Source: Candidatus Zixiibacteriota bacterium (GTDB lineage Bacteria > Zixibacteria > MSB-5A5 > UM-FILTER-46-8). From it: a stretch of DNA of 49,116 bases. Below the pieces are notes generated by a model that did not search any database, was not told the DNA's origin, and worked only from the letters and a program-made list of their open reading frames with translations. Of the stretch, positions 9,635-18,867 are shown piece after piece (within the stretch, counting starts at the first letter, position 1; the number at the start of each line of letters is the position of its first letter). The position numbers were made by a program, and so were the translations under genes. The DNA lies in the NCBI GenBank assembly GCA_014730345.1, contig WJIJ01000016.1, positions 1-49,116 on the forward strand. Reading direction: 5' to 3'.

Positions 9635-11137
9635 ATGAAAAAAACATCTATATTTCTACTGATTTTAGGAGCAGTTATTTTCAACATCTCGATAGCGACA
9701 GCAGACGACGTAACTATCCAGGCTCATAACAAACTGGAATACTACTGGGAGCGGGAACCCGATTCTATGGGTGTTCACAGCGACAGCCTGCGCAACAAAC
9801 TGGTTGTGGATTTACTGTACGGCGATTTCTATGCCGGAGTATGGTTTGAAGCGTATCACCCGCTGGCTACTCCGAATGCGGTTCCTTCGGATACTTCTTA
9901 CGAGGGTATCACCCAGAGGTATTTTGGCTGGAGGCATGACAACGCCGAGATAAGGCTGGGTAATTACTATGCTAACTTCAATCGAGGCATGATATTACGC
10001 GCGTACGAGGCCGAGGATATTCAGGTTGATAAGAATATCTACGGCGCATGGGGTTCTTACAGCGGCCGGTTCTACAACTTCGAACTATTGTCCGGCAAGA
10101 TCCTGCTCGCTGATAACCAGGCAATTACCCCGCTAATACGCCATCGCAGGAACACAGTTACCGGCGCGCGCGCGGAGCTGACCCCAATCTATAATTTCAG
10201 GGTTGGAGCCGGCGCTGTTCGTTATGAAGAAAAAGATCCATTCATCGACGAAACTTATTATACCAACGCCTGGGAAATTATCGGCGGATTTAACTATGGT
10301 ATTTTCGATTTCTACGGCAACTATGCCCGCCAAAACGGCACCAGAGGGTTTTCGTTGGGAAGGTTCGACCTCGAGGAAGGCGACGGAACCTATCTTACCG
10401 CCGGAATCTCAACTTCCCTGATCGGGATTGCCGCTGAGTATAAGAACTATTATAACCTCGGTATGGCTTTTAACGCTCCCCCGGCCGCCAATCACCGTAA
10501 TCAATCTCCAAACACGGTCAGCGGCGGCTTGAACGGCGCTAACGACCGCGGTTTCCAGATATCGACATTTCTTTCTCCATTCGATAACTGGACTTTCCAG
10601 GCCGATGTAGCTCAGTCTCAGGAAAGGCCGGATCCTGAAACCGGACACGCCCGGGCGATTCTCTACAATAATTTTTATGAGGTCCGCGGCTATATCGGGC
10701 GCCACAATGTTATTCTAAACTACGAACGCACTGATATGGGCTTTGAAGGACTGGAACACCTCCCTTATGGGGAAATTACGTATTATCTGAATGATAGATC
10801 GACGGTTACCGCTACCGGGCAGGTGAGAAAATATGAAAACCAGAGGAAGTCCAAGGGCAAGGATGATTGGAACGAGATCGATTACTCGGTTACTTTGAAT
10901 TACTCTTATTCGTTATCTATCACCGTATCCGGAGGTTTTACCTCAGAGGAATTTACCCAGTTCGATGACCCGTTCCCATCAAGAAGTGGAGCGGTTTCGG
11001 TGAATATACGTTACGGTGAACATGATTTGAATATTTTTTACGGCGATCAGCGCGGCGGTTTCGTATGTACAGAAGGAGCCTGCCGGGAAGTTCCTCCTTT
11101 CAGGGGAATGAAAATGATCCTGGTATCGAGGTTTTAA
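9635..11137 (+). CDS. predicted outer-membrane beta-barrel protein
   Basis: Signal peptide; alternating amphipathic strands rich in Tyr/Phe throughout; terminal Phe (ILVSRF). Lies directly between thioredoxin-family genes. Confidence 0.65.
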   Translation: MKKTSIFLLILGAVIFNISIATADDVTIQAHNKLEYYWEREPDSMGVHSDSLRNKLVVDLLYGDFYAGVWFEAYHPLATPNAVPSDTSYEGITQRYFGWRHDNAEIRLGNYYANFNRGMILRAYEAEDIQVDKNIYGAWGSYSGRFYNFELLSGKILLADNQAITPLIRHRRNTVTGARAELTPIYNFRVGAGAVRYEEKDPFIDETYYTNAWEIIGGFNYGIFDFYGNYARQNGTRGFSLGRFDLEEGDGTYLTAGISTSLIGIAAEYKNYYNLGMAFNAPPAANHRNQSPNTVSGGLNGANDRGFQISTFLSPFDNWTFQADVAQSQERPDPETGHARAILYNNFYEVRGYIGRHNVILNYERTDMGFEGLEHLPYGEITYYLNDRSTVTATGQVRKYENQRKSKGKDDWNEIDYSVTLNYSYSLSITVSGGFTSEEFTQFDDPFPSRSGAVSVNIRYGEHDLNIFYGDQRGGFVCTEGACREVPPFRGMKMILVSRF

Positions 11138-11204
11138 CCAAAATAAATAGATAAATGGAAAATAATTTTAGTAACAATAACCAAAATTGATGGAGGAAAA
11201 AGTC

Positions 11205-12242
11205 ATGAAGAAAACCGCGATATGCTTTGTTCTGGCTTTCCTGGTTCTAACAGTTAGCGCTTCGGCGGCCTGGAGGATGGTCCTCGGTGAAAATTTCACT
11301 AACACCAGTTGCGGACCGTGCTTCTATGCCGACCCGACCTTGAACTACCTTGCCGAAGAATTTTCGGAAGAGATTTCATTAATCCGTTACCATGGATGGT
11401 GGCCCGGAAGCGACGACCCCTTTTACAATCATAATATCCCGGAAAATACCGCGCGGATTAATTATTATGGGGTCAATTCCGTACCCGATTTCCAGATTGA
11501 CGGAATAATCGACGCCGGTTATCAATACCAGCAGTATGAAAACAGGTTTTTACAGCGGCTCGATGAAGAAAGTCCCTGCACCATTACCATAACCGGTAAT
11601 TACGAGAGCGGTACCCGTGAAGTTCACCTCGAGATTTCGGTTTATGCCGAAGAAGCCGTTCCCGGCAGTTCCCTGAGATTATTCTGTGTATTGATTGAGA
11701 ATTATATATCTTATAACGCTCCCAACGGGGTATTGGAACACAATCAGACCATGCGCGATATGGTCCCCTCATCTAATGGCGAAACATTTACAATCAGCCA
11801 GGGAGAGACGGTAGATTTCGCCCGCGATTTCACGATTGATAATATTGTCGATGAAATGAACGCGCAGGTTGTTGTTTTCGTGCAGGATTACAGCACCAAG
11901 GAAGTCCACCAGACCGCGAGGGTAGATGTTACCGACATGCCGACCGGTATAAATGATTTCCCCCAGGGTGAAATACCGAGAGTGGTTAAGCTGGCCCAGA
12001 ATTACCCCAATCCGTTCAACGCCACTACTAACATCGCCTTTGCTCTTAAAAGCGATACCGATGTGAACCTTTCGGTTTATAATATTGCCGGGCAGAAAGT
12101 TGCCGAATTGGCGGATGGATTTTTCGAAGCCGGAAATCACGTTGTAAACTGGGATGCTTCGGAAGTTTCCTCCGGGGTTTACTTCTATCGCCTGGAAACA
12201 AATGATGAGGTCAAAGCCCGTAAGATGATATTAATGAAGTAA
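11205..12242 (+). CDS. secreted thioredoxin-fold (Omp28-like) protein with C-terminal sorting-type domain; Cys (CGPC) paralog
   Basis: ORF track begins at 11187, but ATG at 11205 follows tggaggaaaaagtc and begins the signal peptide MKKTAICFVLAFLVLTVSASA. GENFTNTSCGPC redox motif; SVPDFQIDG cis-Pro-like loop; C-terminal NYPNPFNATTNIAF...SSGVYFYRLETND..KARKMILMK (FlgD-Ig/T9SS type A-like tail). Confidence 0.88.
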   Translation: MKKTAICFVLAFLVLTVSASAAWRMVLGENFTNTSCGPCFYADPTLNYLAEEFSEEISLIRYHGWWPGSDDPFYNHNIPENTARINYYGVNSVPDFQIDGIIDAGYQYQQYENRFLQRLDEESPCTITITGNYESGTREVHLEISVYAEEAVPGSSLRLFCVLIENYISYNAPNGVLEHNQTMRDMVPSSNGETFTISQGETVDFARDFTIDNIVDEMNAQVVVFVQDYSTKEVHQTARVDVTDMPTGINDFPQGEIPRVVKLAQNYPNPFNATTNIAFALKSDTDVNLSVYNIAGQKVAELADGFFEAGNHVVNWDASEVSSGVYFYRLETNDEVKARKMILMK

Positions 12243-12262
12243 TTAATTACCTAAATTTCGAG

Positions 12263-12298
12263 ATAGCCAGGTATTGTACATAGTACCTGGCTATTTTA
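12263..12298 (+). terminator. stem-loop between the Cys paralog and the first UGA paralog (terminator or attenuator-like)
   Basis: atagccaggta ... tacctggctat inverted repeat followed by a short T tract (ctatttt). Confidence 0.6.
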
Positions 12299-12328
12299 AG
12301 ATTAACTATTTCACTCCAGGAGCGATTT

Positions 12329-13336
12329 ATGAAAAAAGCGTTATTGTTGACTGTATTGGCATTGTTCGCTCTCGTTCCCGCCGCCCGGACAGCTGACAGG
12401 CTTGTCCTGATTGAAGGGCAAACCGGCACCTGGTGAGGCAGTTGCCCCATGGCCGAAAGAGCTCTCGACCAATTGGTCGAAGAATTCGGGGACGAGATCG
12501 CCGTGATAACATGGCACATCGGAAACAATGATCCCTTCTATCTCTATGATACCCAAACCGCCTGGGCTCGTTTTGATTATTATCCGGGCAATTATGTCCC
12601 CCATGGATTTATCGATGGTATAATAGACGGGGAGCATTTGTACAACTCTTGGCGCAGTATATATTTAAGCAGGAAAGAAGACGACAGCCCATTGATATTC
12701 ACCGTTGACGGCAATTATAACCCTGTTAATAGAGAAGTAAACCTCGATGTCGATATCGAAGCCGTCAGTCCGGTCGATTTTGATGACCTTAGGCTGTTTT
12801 GTGTCCTGATCGAAAATGAATTAGATTATCACGCGAGAACCTATAATTTCGTTATGCGCACCGCGGTTCCGGATGTTTACGGCGAGCAATTCGATATATC
12901 CGAGGGCGAAACATTGAACTTCCTCCGCCAATGGAATATCGATGAGGAGCTCGTTGCTGAAAATTCGGAGATCGTTCTTTTCGTGCAGGATTATACAACC
13001 AGGGAAATACTCCAATCTTATAAAATGACTGTCGCGGGAATGACTGGTATAGATGACAATCCCGAACTGCCGGTATCGACCGCGCTATTGAGGAATTATC
13101 CCAATCCGTTCAACGCCTCCACCAACATCAACTTCAAGCTCGAAGCTGAAACCGATGTAAACCTTTCTGTGTATAATATTGCCGGGCAGAAAGTCGCCGA
13201 ACTGGTTAATGGCAAGATGGATGCTGGTGAACATGTTATCAACTGGGATGCTTCCGATATGGCTTCCGGGATTTACTTCTATACCCTGAAGACCAATAAC
13301 GCTTTGGAAACAAAACGGATGTCGTTGGTTAAATAG
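12329..13336 (+). CDS. predicted selenoprotein: secreted thioredoxin-fold (Omp28-like) protein, redox motif W-U-G-S-C-P, Sec at codon 36 (TGA 12434-12436)
   Basis: ATG at 12329 after aggag; MKKALLLTVLALFALVPAARTADRLVLIEGQTGTW-U-GSCPMAERALDQLVEEFGDEIAVITWH. Frame is continuous with ORF-track 12449..13336. YVPHGFIDG cis-Pro-like loop and NYPNPFNASTNINF tail shared with paralogs. Confidence 0.88.
12465..12480 (+). promoter_or_regulatory. SECIS-like hairpin 1
   Basis: TCGACC-AATT-GGTCGA at +29 to +44 after the TGA; perfect 6-bp stem. Loop lacks G, unlike the other two copies. Confidence 0.7.
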
Positions 13337-13358
13337 GCATTCGGCATATTTATGGCTT

Positions 13359-13391
13359 AAACCGGATTTGCCCATGCATATCCGGTTTTTG
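13359..13391 (+). terminator. rho-independent terminator-like hairpin
   Basis: aaccgga...tccggtt followed by tttg; between Sec paralogs 1 and 2. Confidence 0.65.
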
Positions 13392-13457
13392 TTTGCGATT
13401 ATGTTAATTTTTGCTATATTATAGAAGGTAGAGTTAAACATAAAGAGGACAGAGTAA

Positions 13458-14495
13458 ATGAAAAAGGCGCTGATTACGCTTATCATACTGCTTTACGCGG
13501 TGTTGGCATCTTCGCTTTCATACGGAGTAACCCGTGTGGTTATCGGGGAGTATTTCACAAATACCGGGTGAGGGTCCTGCGGCATACCCGACCAGCTACT
13601 CGTTCAGTTGAGCGACCAGTACCCCGATGAATTCGCGTTCATCCAGTATCATACTAATTTCCCGGATATTAATGACCCATTTTATCTCTTTAATTCCCAG
13701 GAAGTAAATGCCCGGCGTACATTCTATACTAACGGGTACGTCCCGCAATTTTATGTCGATGCCTACGATGCCGGTTCCGGTTATCAAAATTGGGAAAATA
13801 TCCTGCTTGTCCGGTATAACCAGCCTTCCGATTGGGAGATTATGACCGATGGTTCATATAATGAAACCACCCGGGAAGCATTTTTAAATATTGATGTCTT
13901 TCTTTATGGCGACGACCCTGATGGTGTTGAGTATCTCAGGATTGCCTTGGTCGAAAACGACATTTATTATCCGGGTTCCAATGGCACCGACTACCATCAG
14001 CAGACATTCCGGGATATGATACCCGATGTTACCGGGCAGGTTATAGAGGTTGACGATACCGGAATCTGGGAAGGTTCTGTACAATTTACCGTAGATGAAG
14101 TAATTGCCGAGCAGAATTGCGAAATTGTGGTTTTTATCCAATCCTCGGTGCAGAAAGAAGTCCTTCAGGGTTACAAAATGCCTTTCGATGATCTCGGTCC
14201 TGTTTCAGTTGACGATGATGAACCCCGCCCCCAATCCTTCCGTTTGCTGGGCAATTATCCTAATCCCTTTAACTCATCGACGAATATACGATATATCCTC
14301 GATGAAAATGCCGATGTTCGCATAGATGTTTTCAATATCCGCGGAGAATATGTTGCCACGCCGGTTAACGAATTCCAGCAGAAGGGCTTGCATAGCGCGC
14401 GCTGGGACGCGTCCTCCATTCCATCGGGAATCTATTTCTATACCCTCAAAGCCGGAATGAATTCCGCTACCAAACGGATGACATTGGTTAAATAG
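13458..14495 (+). CDS. predicted selenoprotein: secreted thioredoxin-fold protein, redox motif G-U-G-S-C-G, Sec at codon 38 (TGA 13569-13571)
   Basis: MKKALITLIILLYAVLASSLSYGVTRVVIGEYFTNTG-U-GSCGIPDQLLVQLSDQYPDEFAFIQYH; FTNTx(C/U) aligned with the Cys paralog; continuous with ORF-track 13608..14495; YVPQFYVDA loop and NYPNPFNSSTNIRY tail. Confidence 0.9.
13600..13615 (+). promoter_or_regulatory. SECIS-like hairpin 2
   Basis: TCGTTC-AGTT-GAGCGA at +29 to +44 after the TGA; 6 bp including one U-G; GU in the apical loop. Confidence 0.8.
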
Positions 14496-14636
14496 TTAAC
14501 CCAATACCATCTTTACCTTTGATATTTGTGTAATTTTCGTAAAATACGATTAAATTGGTAAAAATTTAAACTTTTATTATTGAAAATAGTTATTATATTA
14601 CGGCAAAACATTATAACTCTGAAATGGAGGAAAGGT

Positions 14637-15677
14637 ATGAAACAAGCGCTTTCGATGATTCTCACCCTTGCTTTAATGTTCGTATTCGCAAACGGCGCAT
14701 TTGGCGTTGAACGGGTAGTAGTGGGCGAGCTTTTCACTAACACCTCGTGACCGAGTTGCGGCCCGGCAGAGATCCGGCTCGATCAGTTGATCGAACAGTA
14801 TGAAGAAGAAATCGCCGTTATCCAATACCATGTATGGTGGCCCAGTTCAGGCGATCCTTTCTATCAATTCAACATTGAAGAAAACACAAATCGAAACAAC
14901 TTTTACGCTAACAACTATACGCCCCATTTCTTCGTTGATGGGGATGACGCTGGTTCTTCTTACAACAGTTGGGAATCCATCCTGATGAGCCATTATAATG
15001 AGCCGTCCGACTGGGAAGTTGAGGTAACCGGCACCTATGATGAAGACACCCGGATGGTGCATCTGGACATCGCTGTGACGCTTCATGGAGAAGACCCCGC
15101 CGGAGTTGAGTTTTTACGGGCGGCGGTTTGCGAAAGCGATATCTACTACCAGGCACCCAATGGGAATAACACTCATAACCAGACTTTCCGGGATATGATA
15201 CCTGACATCTATGGTTTACGGATTGAACCCGACAGCAATGGTTACTGGGAAGGAACAATCGATTTCGAACTTCACGATGAAGTTTTATCCGAGAATTCTA
15301 ATATAGTATTTTACATACAATCGACCCGCGAACGCCAGATTTTCCAGGGTCACAAAATATACTTTGATGAACTCGGTCCCGTTTCGGTGGATGAGAACGG
15401 CAGTTCTACTCCCGAAAATTATGCCTTAATAGGAAATTACCCCAATCCCTTCAACGCGTCGACTAACATTAGCTATACACTCGCGGATGAAAGTGTCGTT
15501 AAACTGGATATATACAACCTTCGCGGAGAACATGTAGAGACACTAATCGATGGTATTCAACAGCCGGGAATCCAGGATGTAAACTGGAATGCCCATGATA
15601 TGCCCTCGGGGATATATTTTTACCGTTTGAATCTGAACGGCGAAAGTTTCACTAAGACCATGACCTTGTTGAAGTAG
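14637..15677 (+). CDS. predicted selenoprotein: secreted thioredoxin-fold protein, redox motif S-U-P-S-C-G, Sec at codon 38 (TGA 14748-14750)
   Basis: ATG after tggaggaaaggt; MKQALSMILTLALMFVFANGAFGVERVVVGELFTNTS-U-PSCGPAEIRLDQLIEQYEEEIAVIQYH; continuous with ORF-track 14787..15677; YTPHFFVDG loop and NYPNPFNASTNISY tail. Confidence 0.9.
14779..14794 (+). promoter_or_regulatory. SECIS-like hairpin 3
   Basis: TCGATC-AGTT-GATCGA at +29 to +44 after the TGA; perfect 6-bp stem; GU in the apical loop. Confidence 0.82.
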
Positions 15678-15702
15678 TTTTTTAACTGCTATGGGATTGT
15701 AG

Positions 15703-15733
15703 CCGCCCGCGGAAACGCGGGCGGTTTCTTTTA
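15703..15733 (+). terminator. rho-independent terminator at the end of the selenoprotein array
   Basis: ccgcccgcg-gaaa-cgcgggcgg followed by tttctttt. Confidence 0.9.
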
Positions 15734-15759
15734 TGTATCCAATGGAATTCGAGTTTCCA

Positions 15760-18700
15760 TCAAGCAACCTTCTTTCTCTCCATTATGTAATAAAGCGCTG
15801 GTACGATTATCAACGTCAATACCGTTGATGATATCAAGCCGCCTATCATCGGAGCGGCTATCCTCTGCATTACTTCCGAACCGGTTCCATGACCGAGCAT
15901 TATCGGAAGCAACGCGATAATTGTGGTGGTTACGGTCATCAATTTCGGTCGCACCCTGTCCACGGCTCCTTCGATAATCGCCGATTTAAGCTGGGAAGCG
16001 GTTTTCAATTTTCCCTCTTTGCGATACCGGTTTACCGCTTCCTCCAGGTAGACCAGCATCACCACCCCGGTCTCCGCCGCTAATCCGGCCAGGGCGATGA
16101 AACCCACGTAAACGGCTACCGATGTATTGTAACCAAAAAGGTAGAAAAGCCATATACCGCCGACCAGCGCGAAGGGCAGGGACAGCATCACTATAAGGCT
16201 GTTGGCGAAACTCTTGAAATGAAGATATAGCAGGAGGAATATGACCAATACGGTCAGTGGCACGATTATCCGCAGGCGTTCGGCGACCTCCATCATGTTT
16301 TCGTATTGACCGGACCACACAATCGAATAACCGGGCGGCAATGTGATATCCTCGGATACTATCTCCCGGGCGTTATTAACATAAGTTCCCACATCTATAT
16401 TATTCAAATCGACATACACCCACGCAGTAGGGCGGGAGTTTTCCGATTTTATCATCACCGCCCCCTTGCTGAATTTCAAATCTGCCACCTGCCCCAGGGG
16501 AACCGGCTTGCCTTGCTGATTATAGACAAGTACCCTTTTTATGGCATCCGGGTTATCCCTTAGTTCCCGTGGGTAGCGTACGTTTATCGGGTAGCGCTCA
16601 AGTCCTTCAATAGTACGGCCGATATTCATCCCCCCGATTGCCGATTTTATCGTGTTCTGTATATCCTCTACTCTTAACCCGTATCCCGCCGCCCGGCGCC
16701 TGTCGATCTCTATATCGAGGTAATTCCCCCCGGTTACCCTTTCGGCGTAAACCGAACGTACTCCCTCGGTCTTTTTGATAACGACTTCGATTCTCCGCGC
16801 GATTGCATTCAGGCTGTCCAGGTCCGGTCCCATTATCTTAATTCCCACCGGAGTTTTAATGCCGGTGGATAACATATCGATACGGGTTTTTATGGGCATG
16901 GTCCAGGCGTTGGTTAATCCCGGGAATTGGATGGCCCGGTCCAGTGAATCAACCAGCATCTCCGGGGTCATCCCATCCCTCCATTGGTCCTCCGGTTTTA
17001 GCATTATAGTGGTTTCAATCATGGTCAGCGGCGCGGGGTCGGTCGCAGTTTCCGCTCTGCCGATCTTGCCGAAAACCCGTTCCACCTCGGGAAAAGAAGC
17101 GATAATCTTGTCAGTCTGTTGTAGAAGTTGCTTCGCCCTGGTAATTGAAATTCCCGGTAATGTGGTGGGCATGTACAGCAAATCGCCCTCGTAAAGCGGG
17201 GGCATGAATTCAGAACCGATACGCGACAGCGGTATCACGGTCAACGCCATTATCACCAGCGCGATAGTGATCACCAGTATCCTCCTGCGGAGTACGAAAT
17301 CTATAACCGGCCGGTATAACCTGATGCTAAATCTCGATATGGGATTATTCGATTCTGATATTACCTTCCCCCTGATAAAAATGAAAATCAATGCCGGGAT
17401 AACCGTAACCGAAATCAGCGCCGACGCGGCCATGGCAAACGTCTTCGTATATGCCAGCGGTTTGAAGAGCCGTCCCGATTGCCCCTGCAGGGCAAGTATC
17501 GGCAGGAAGGAGATAGTGATAATTAGCAGGGAGAAGAACAAAGCCGGTCCGACTTCTTTGGCCGAATCTATAATGATCTCCCTGCGGTTTTTCTTTCCGG
17601 CGTCCCTTTCAAGGTGTTTATGAGCATTTTCCACCATGACCACCGCCGCGTCGACCATAACCCCGATAGCGATGGCGATTCCTCCCAAAGACATTATATT
17701 GGCGTTTATCCCCAGCGCGTGCATCAGCAGAATAGAAACAAGAACTCCCGCGGGCAGGGTAACCGCGGCCACCAGAGTAGAGCGGACATGGAACAGGAAA
17801 AGCAGAGTAATCAGGAAAACAACCACTATTTCCTTAAGTAGTGTATCGCGTAAATTATCCACCGCCCTGTCGATTAATCCCGAACGGTCATAAACGGTTA
17901 CAATGTCCACACCTTCGGGAAGCCCCGGCTTGAGTTCCTCGATGCGCTCCTTTACCCGGGAGATAACTTCACGGGCATTTTCGCCCCATCGGATGACCGC
18001 GATGCCTCCCACTACCTCACCTTTACCATCGAGTTCAGCAACTCCTCTCCTGATTTCAGGTCCGTACTGCACATCCGCTACCGATGAGAGCAGGACAGGC
18101 GCGCCGTCATCGGGAGTATGAACCGGAATATTACGCAAATCATCAAGGGCTCCGATATAGGCGATAGAACGCACCATGAATTCTGTCTCACCCAGTTCGA
18201 TTAGTTTACCGCCGGCGGCGCTGTTCGATTTTTTTACCGACTGGATTACATGGGATAAGGGAATATTGTAATAATCCAGCTTGCGGGGATCGACCTCGAT
18301 TTGATATTGGCGCACGAATCCGCCCACCGAGGCGACTTCCGATACGCCTTTTACAGCCGATAACTCGTATTTCAAGAACCAATCCTGTATTGAGCGTAAT
18401 TCGGCAAGGTCGTTTTTGCCGGTTGTGTCCACCAAAGCATATTGATAGACCCAGCCCACACCTGTAGCATCCGGCCCGAGCCGGGGAGTTATCCCTTCGG
18501 GCATCCTGCCGGAAATGGCGCTTAAACTTTCCAGCACCCTGCTTCGCGCCCAATAGATATCGGTGCCGTCCTCAAATATTACGTAGACGAAGGACAGACC
18601 GAAATATGAGAATCCACGTACAGATTCCGCTTTCGGAACCGCCAGCATCGCTGTCGACAGGGGATAGGTTACCTGGTCTTCTACTATCCGGGGCGGTTGT

Positions 18701-18867
18701 CCCGGATAATCAGTCTGGATAATTATCTGAACATCAGATAAATCAGGGATAGCGTCAACGGCGATCTCGTTGGAGGCATATACCCCGAGTATTAGTATAA
18801 TCGCCGTTACCGACAGAATCAACCATCGATGGTTTACCGAGTACTCAATTATTTTATTTATCATCAC
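15760..18867 (-). CDS. cusA: CusA/CzcA-type heavy-metal efflux RND transporter
   Basis: Full-length HME-RND: DAIPDLSDVQIIIQTDYPGQPPRIVEDQVTYPL, GVMVDAAVVMVENAHKHLER, GSEFMPPLYEGDLLYMPTTLPG, AAETGVVMLVYLEEAV. Confidence 0.95.
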   Translation of the reverse strand: MMINKIIEYSVNHRWLILSVTAIILILGVYASNEIAVDAIPDLSDVQIIIQTDYPGQPPRIVEDQVTYPLSTAMLAVPKAESVRGFSYFGLSFVYVIFEDGTDIYWARSRVLESLSAISGRMPEGITPRLGPDATGVGWVYQYALVDTTGKNDLAELRSIQDWFLKYELSAVKGVSEVASVGGFVRQYQIEVDPRKLDYYNIPLSHVIQSVKKSNSAAGGKLIELGETEFMVRSIAYIGALDDLRNIPVHTPDDGAPVLLSSVADVQYGPEIRRGVAELDGKGEVVGGIAVIRWGENAREVISRVKERIEELKPGLPEGVDIVTVYDRSGLIDRAVDNLRDTLLKEIVVVFLITLLFLFHVRSTLVAAVTLPAGVLVSILLMHALGINANIMSLGGIAIAIGVMVDAAVVMVENAHKHLERDAGKKNRREIIIDSAKEVGPALFFSLLIITISFLPILALQGQSGRLFKPLAYTKTFAMAASALISVTVIPALIFIFIRGKVISESNNPISRFSIRLYRPVIDFVLRRRILVITIALVIMALTVIPLSRIGSEFMPPLYEGDLLYMPTTLPGISITRAKQLLQQTDKIIASFPEVERVFGKIGRAETATDPAPLTMIETTIMLKPEDQWRDGMTPEMLVDSLDRAIQFPGLTNAWTMPIKTRIDMLSTGIKTPVGIKIMGPDLDSLNAIARRIEVVIKKTEGVRSVYAERVTGGNYLDIEIDRRRAAGYGLRVEDIQNTIKSAIGGMNIGRTIEGLERYPINVRYPRELRDNPDAIKRVLVYNQQGKPVPLGQVADLKFSKGAVMIKSENSRPTAWVYVDLNNIDVGTYVNNAREIVSEDITLPPGYSIVWSGQYENMMEVAERLRIIVPLTVLVIFLLLYLHFKSFANSLIVMLSLPFALVGGIWLFYLFGYNTSVAVYVGFIALAGLAAETGVVMLVYLEEAVNRYRKEGKLKTASQLKSAIIEGAVDRVRPKLMTVTTTIIALLPIMLGHGTGSEVMQRIAAPMIGGLISSTVLTLIIVPALYYIMERKKVA

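Noticed and set aside
12434-14750. In-frame TGAs as sequencing errors or pseudogene mutations
   Set aside because: Three paralogs have exactly one TGA each at the same active-site position, no other in-frame stops, intact ribosome-binding sites and signal peptides, and a conserved downstream hairpin; decay would not be so ordered.
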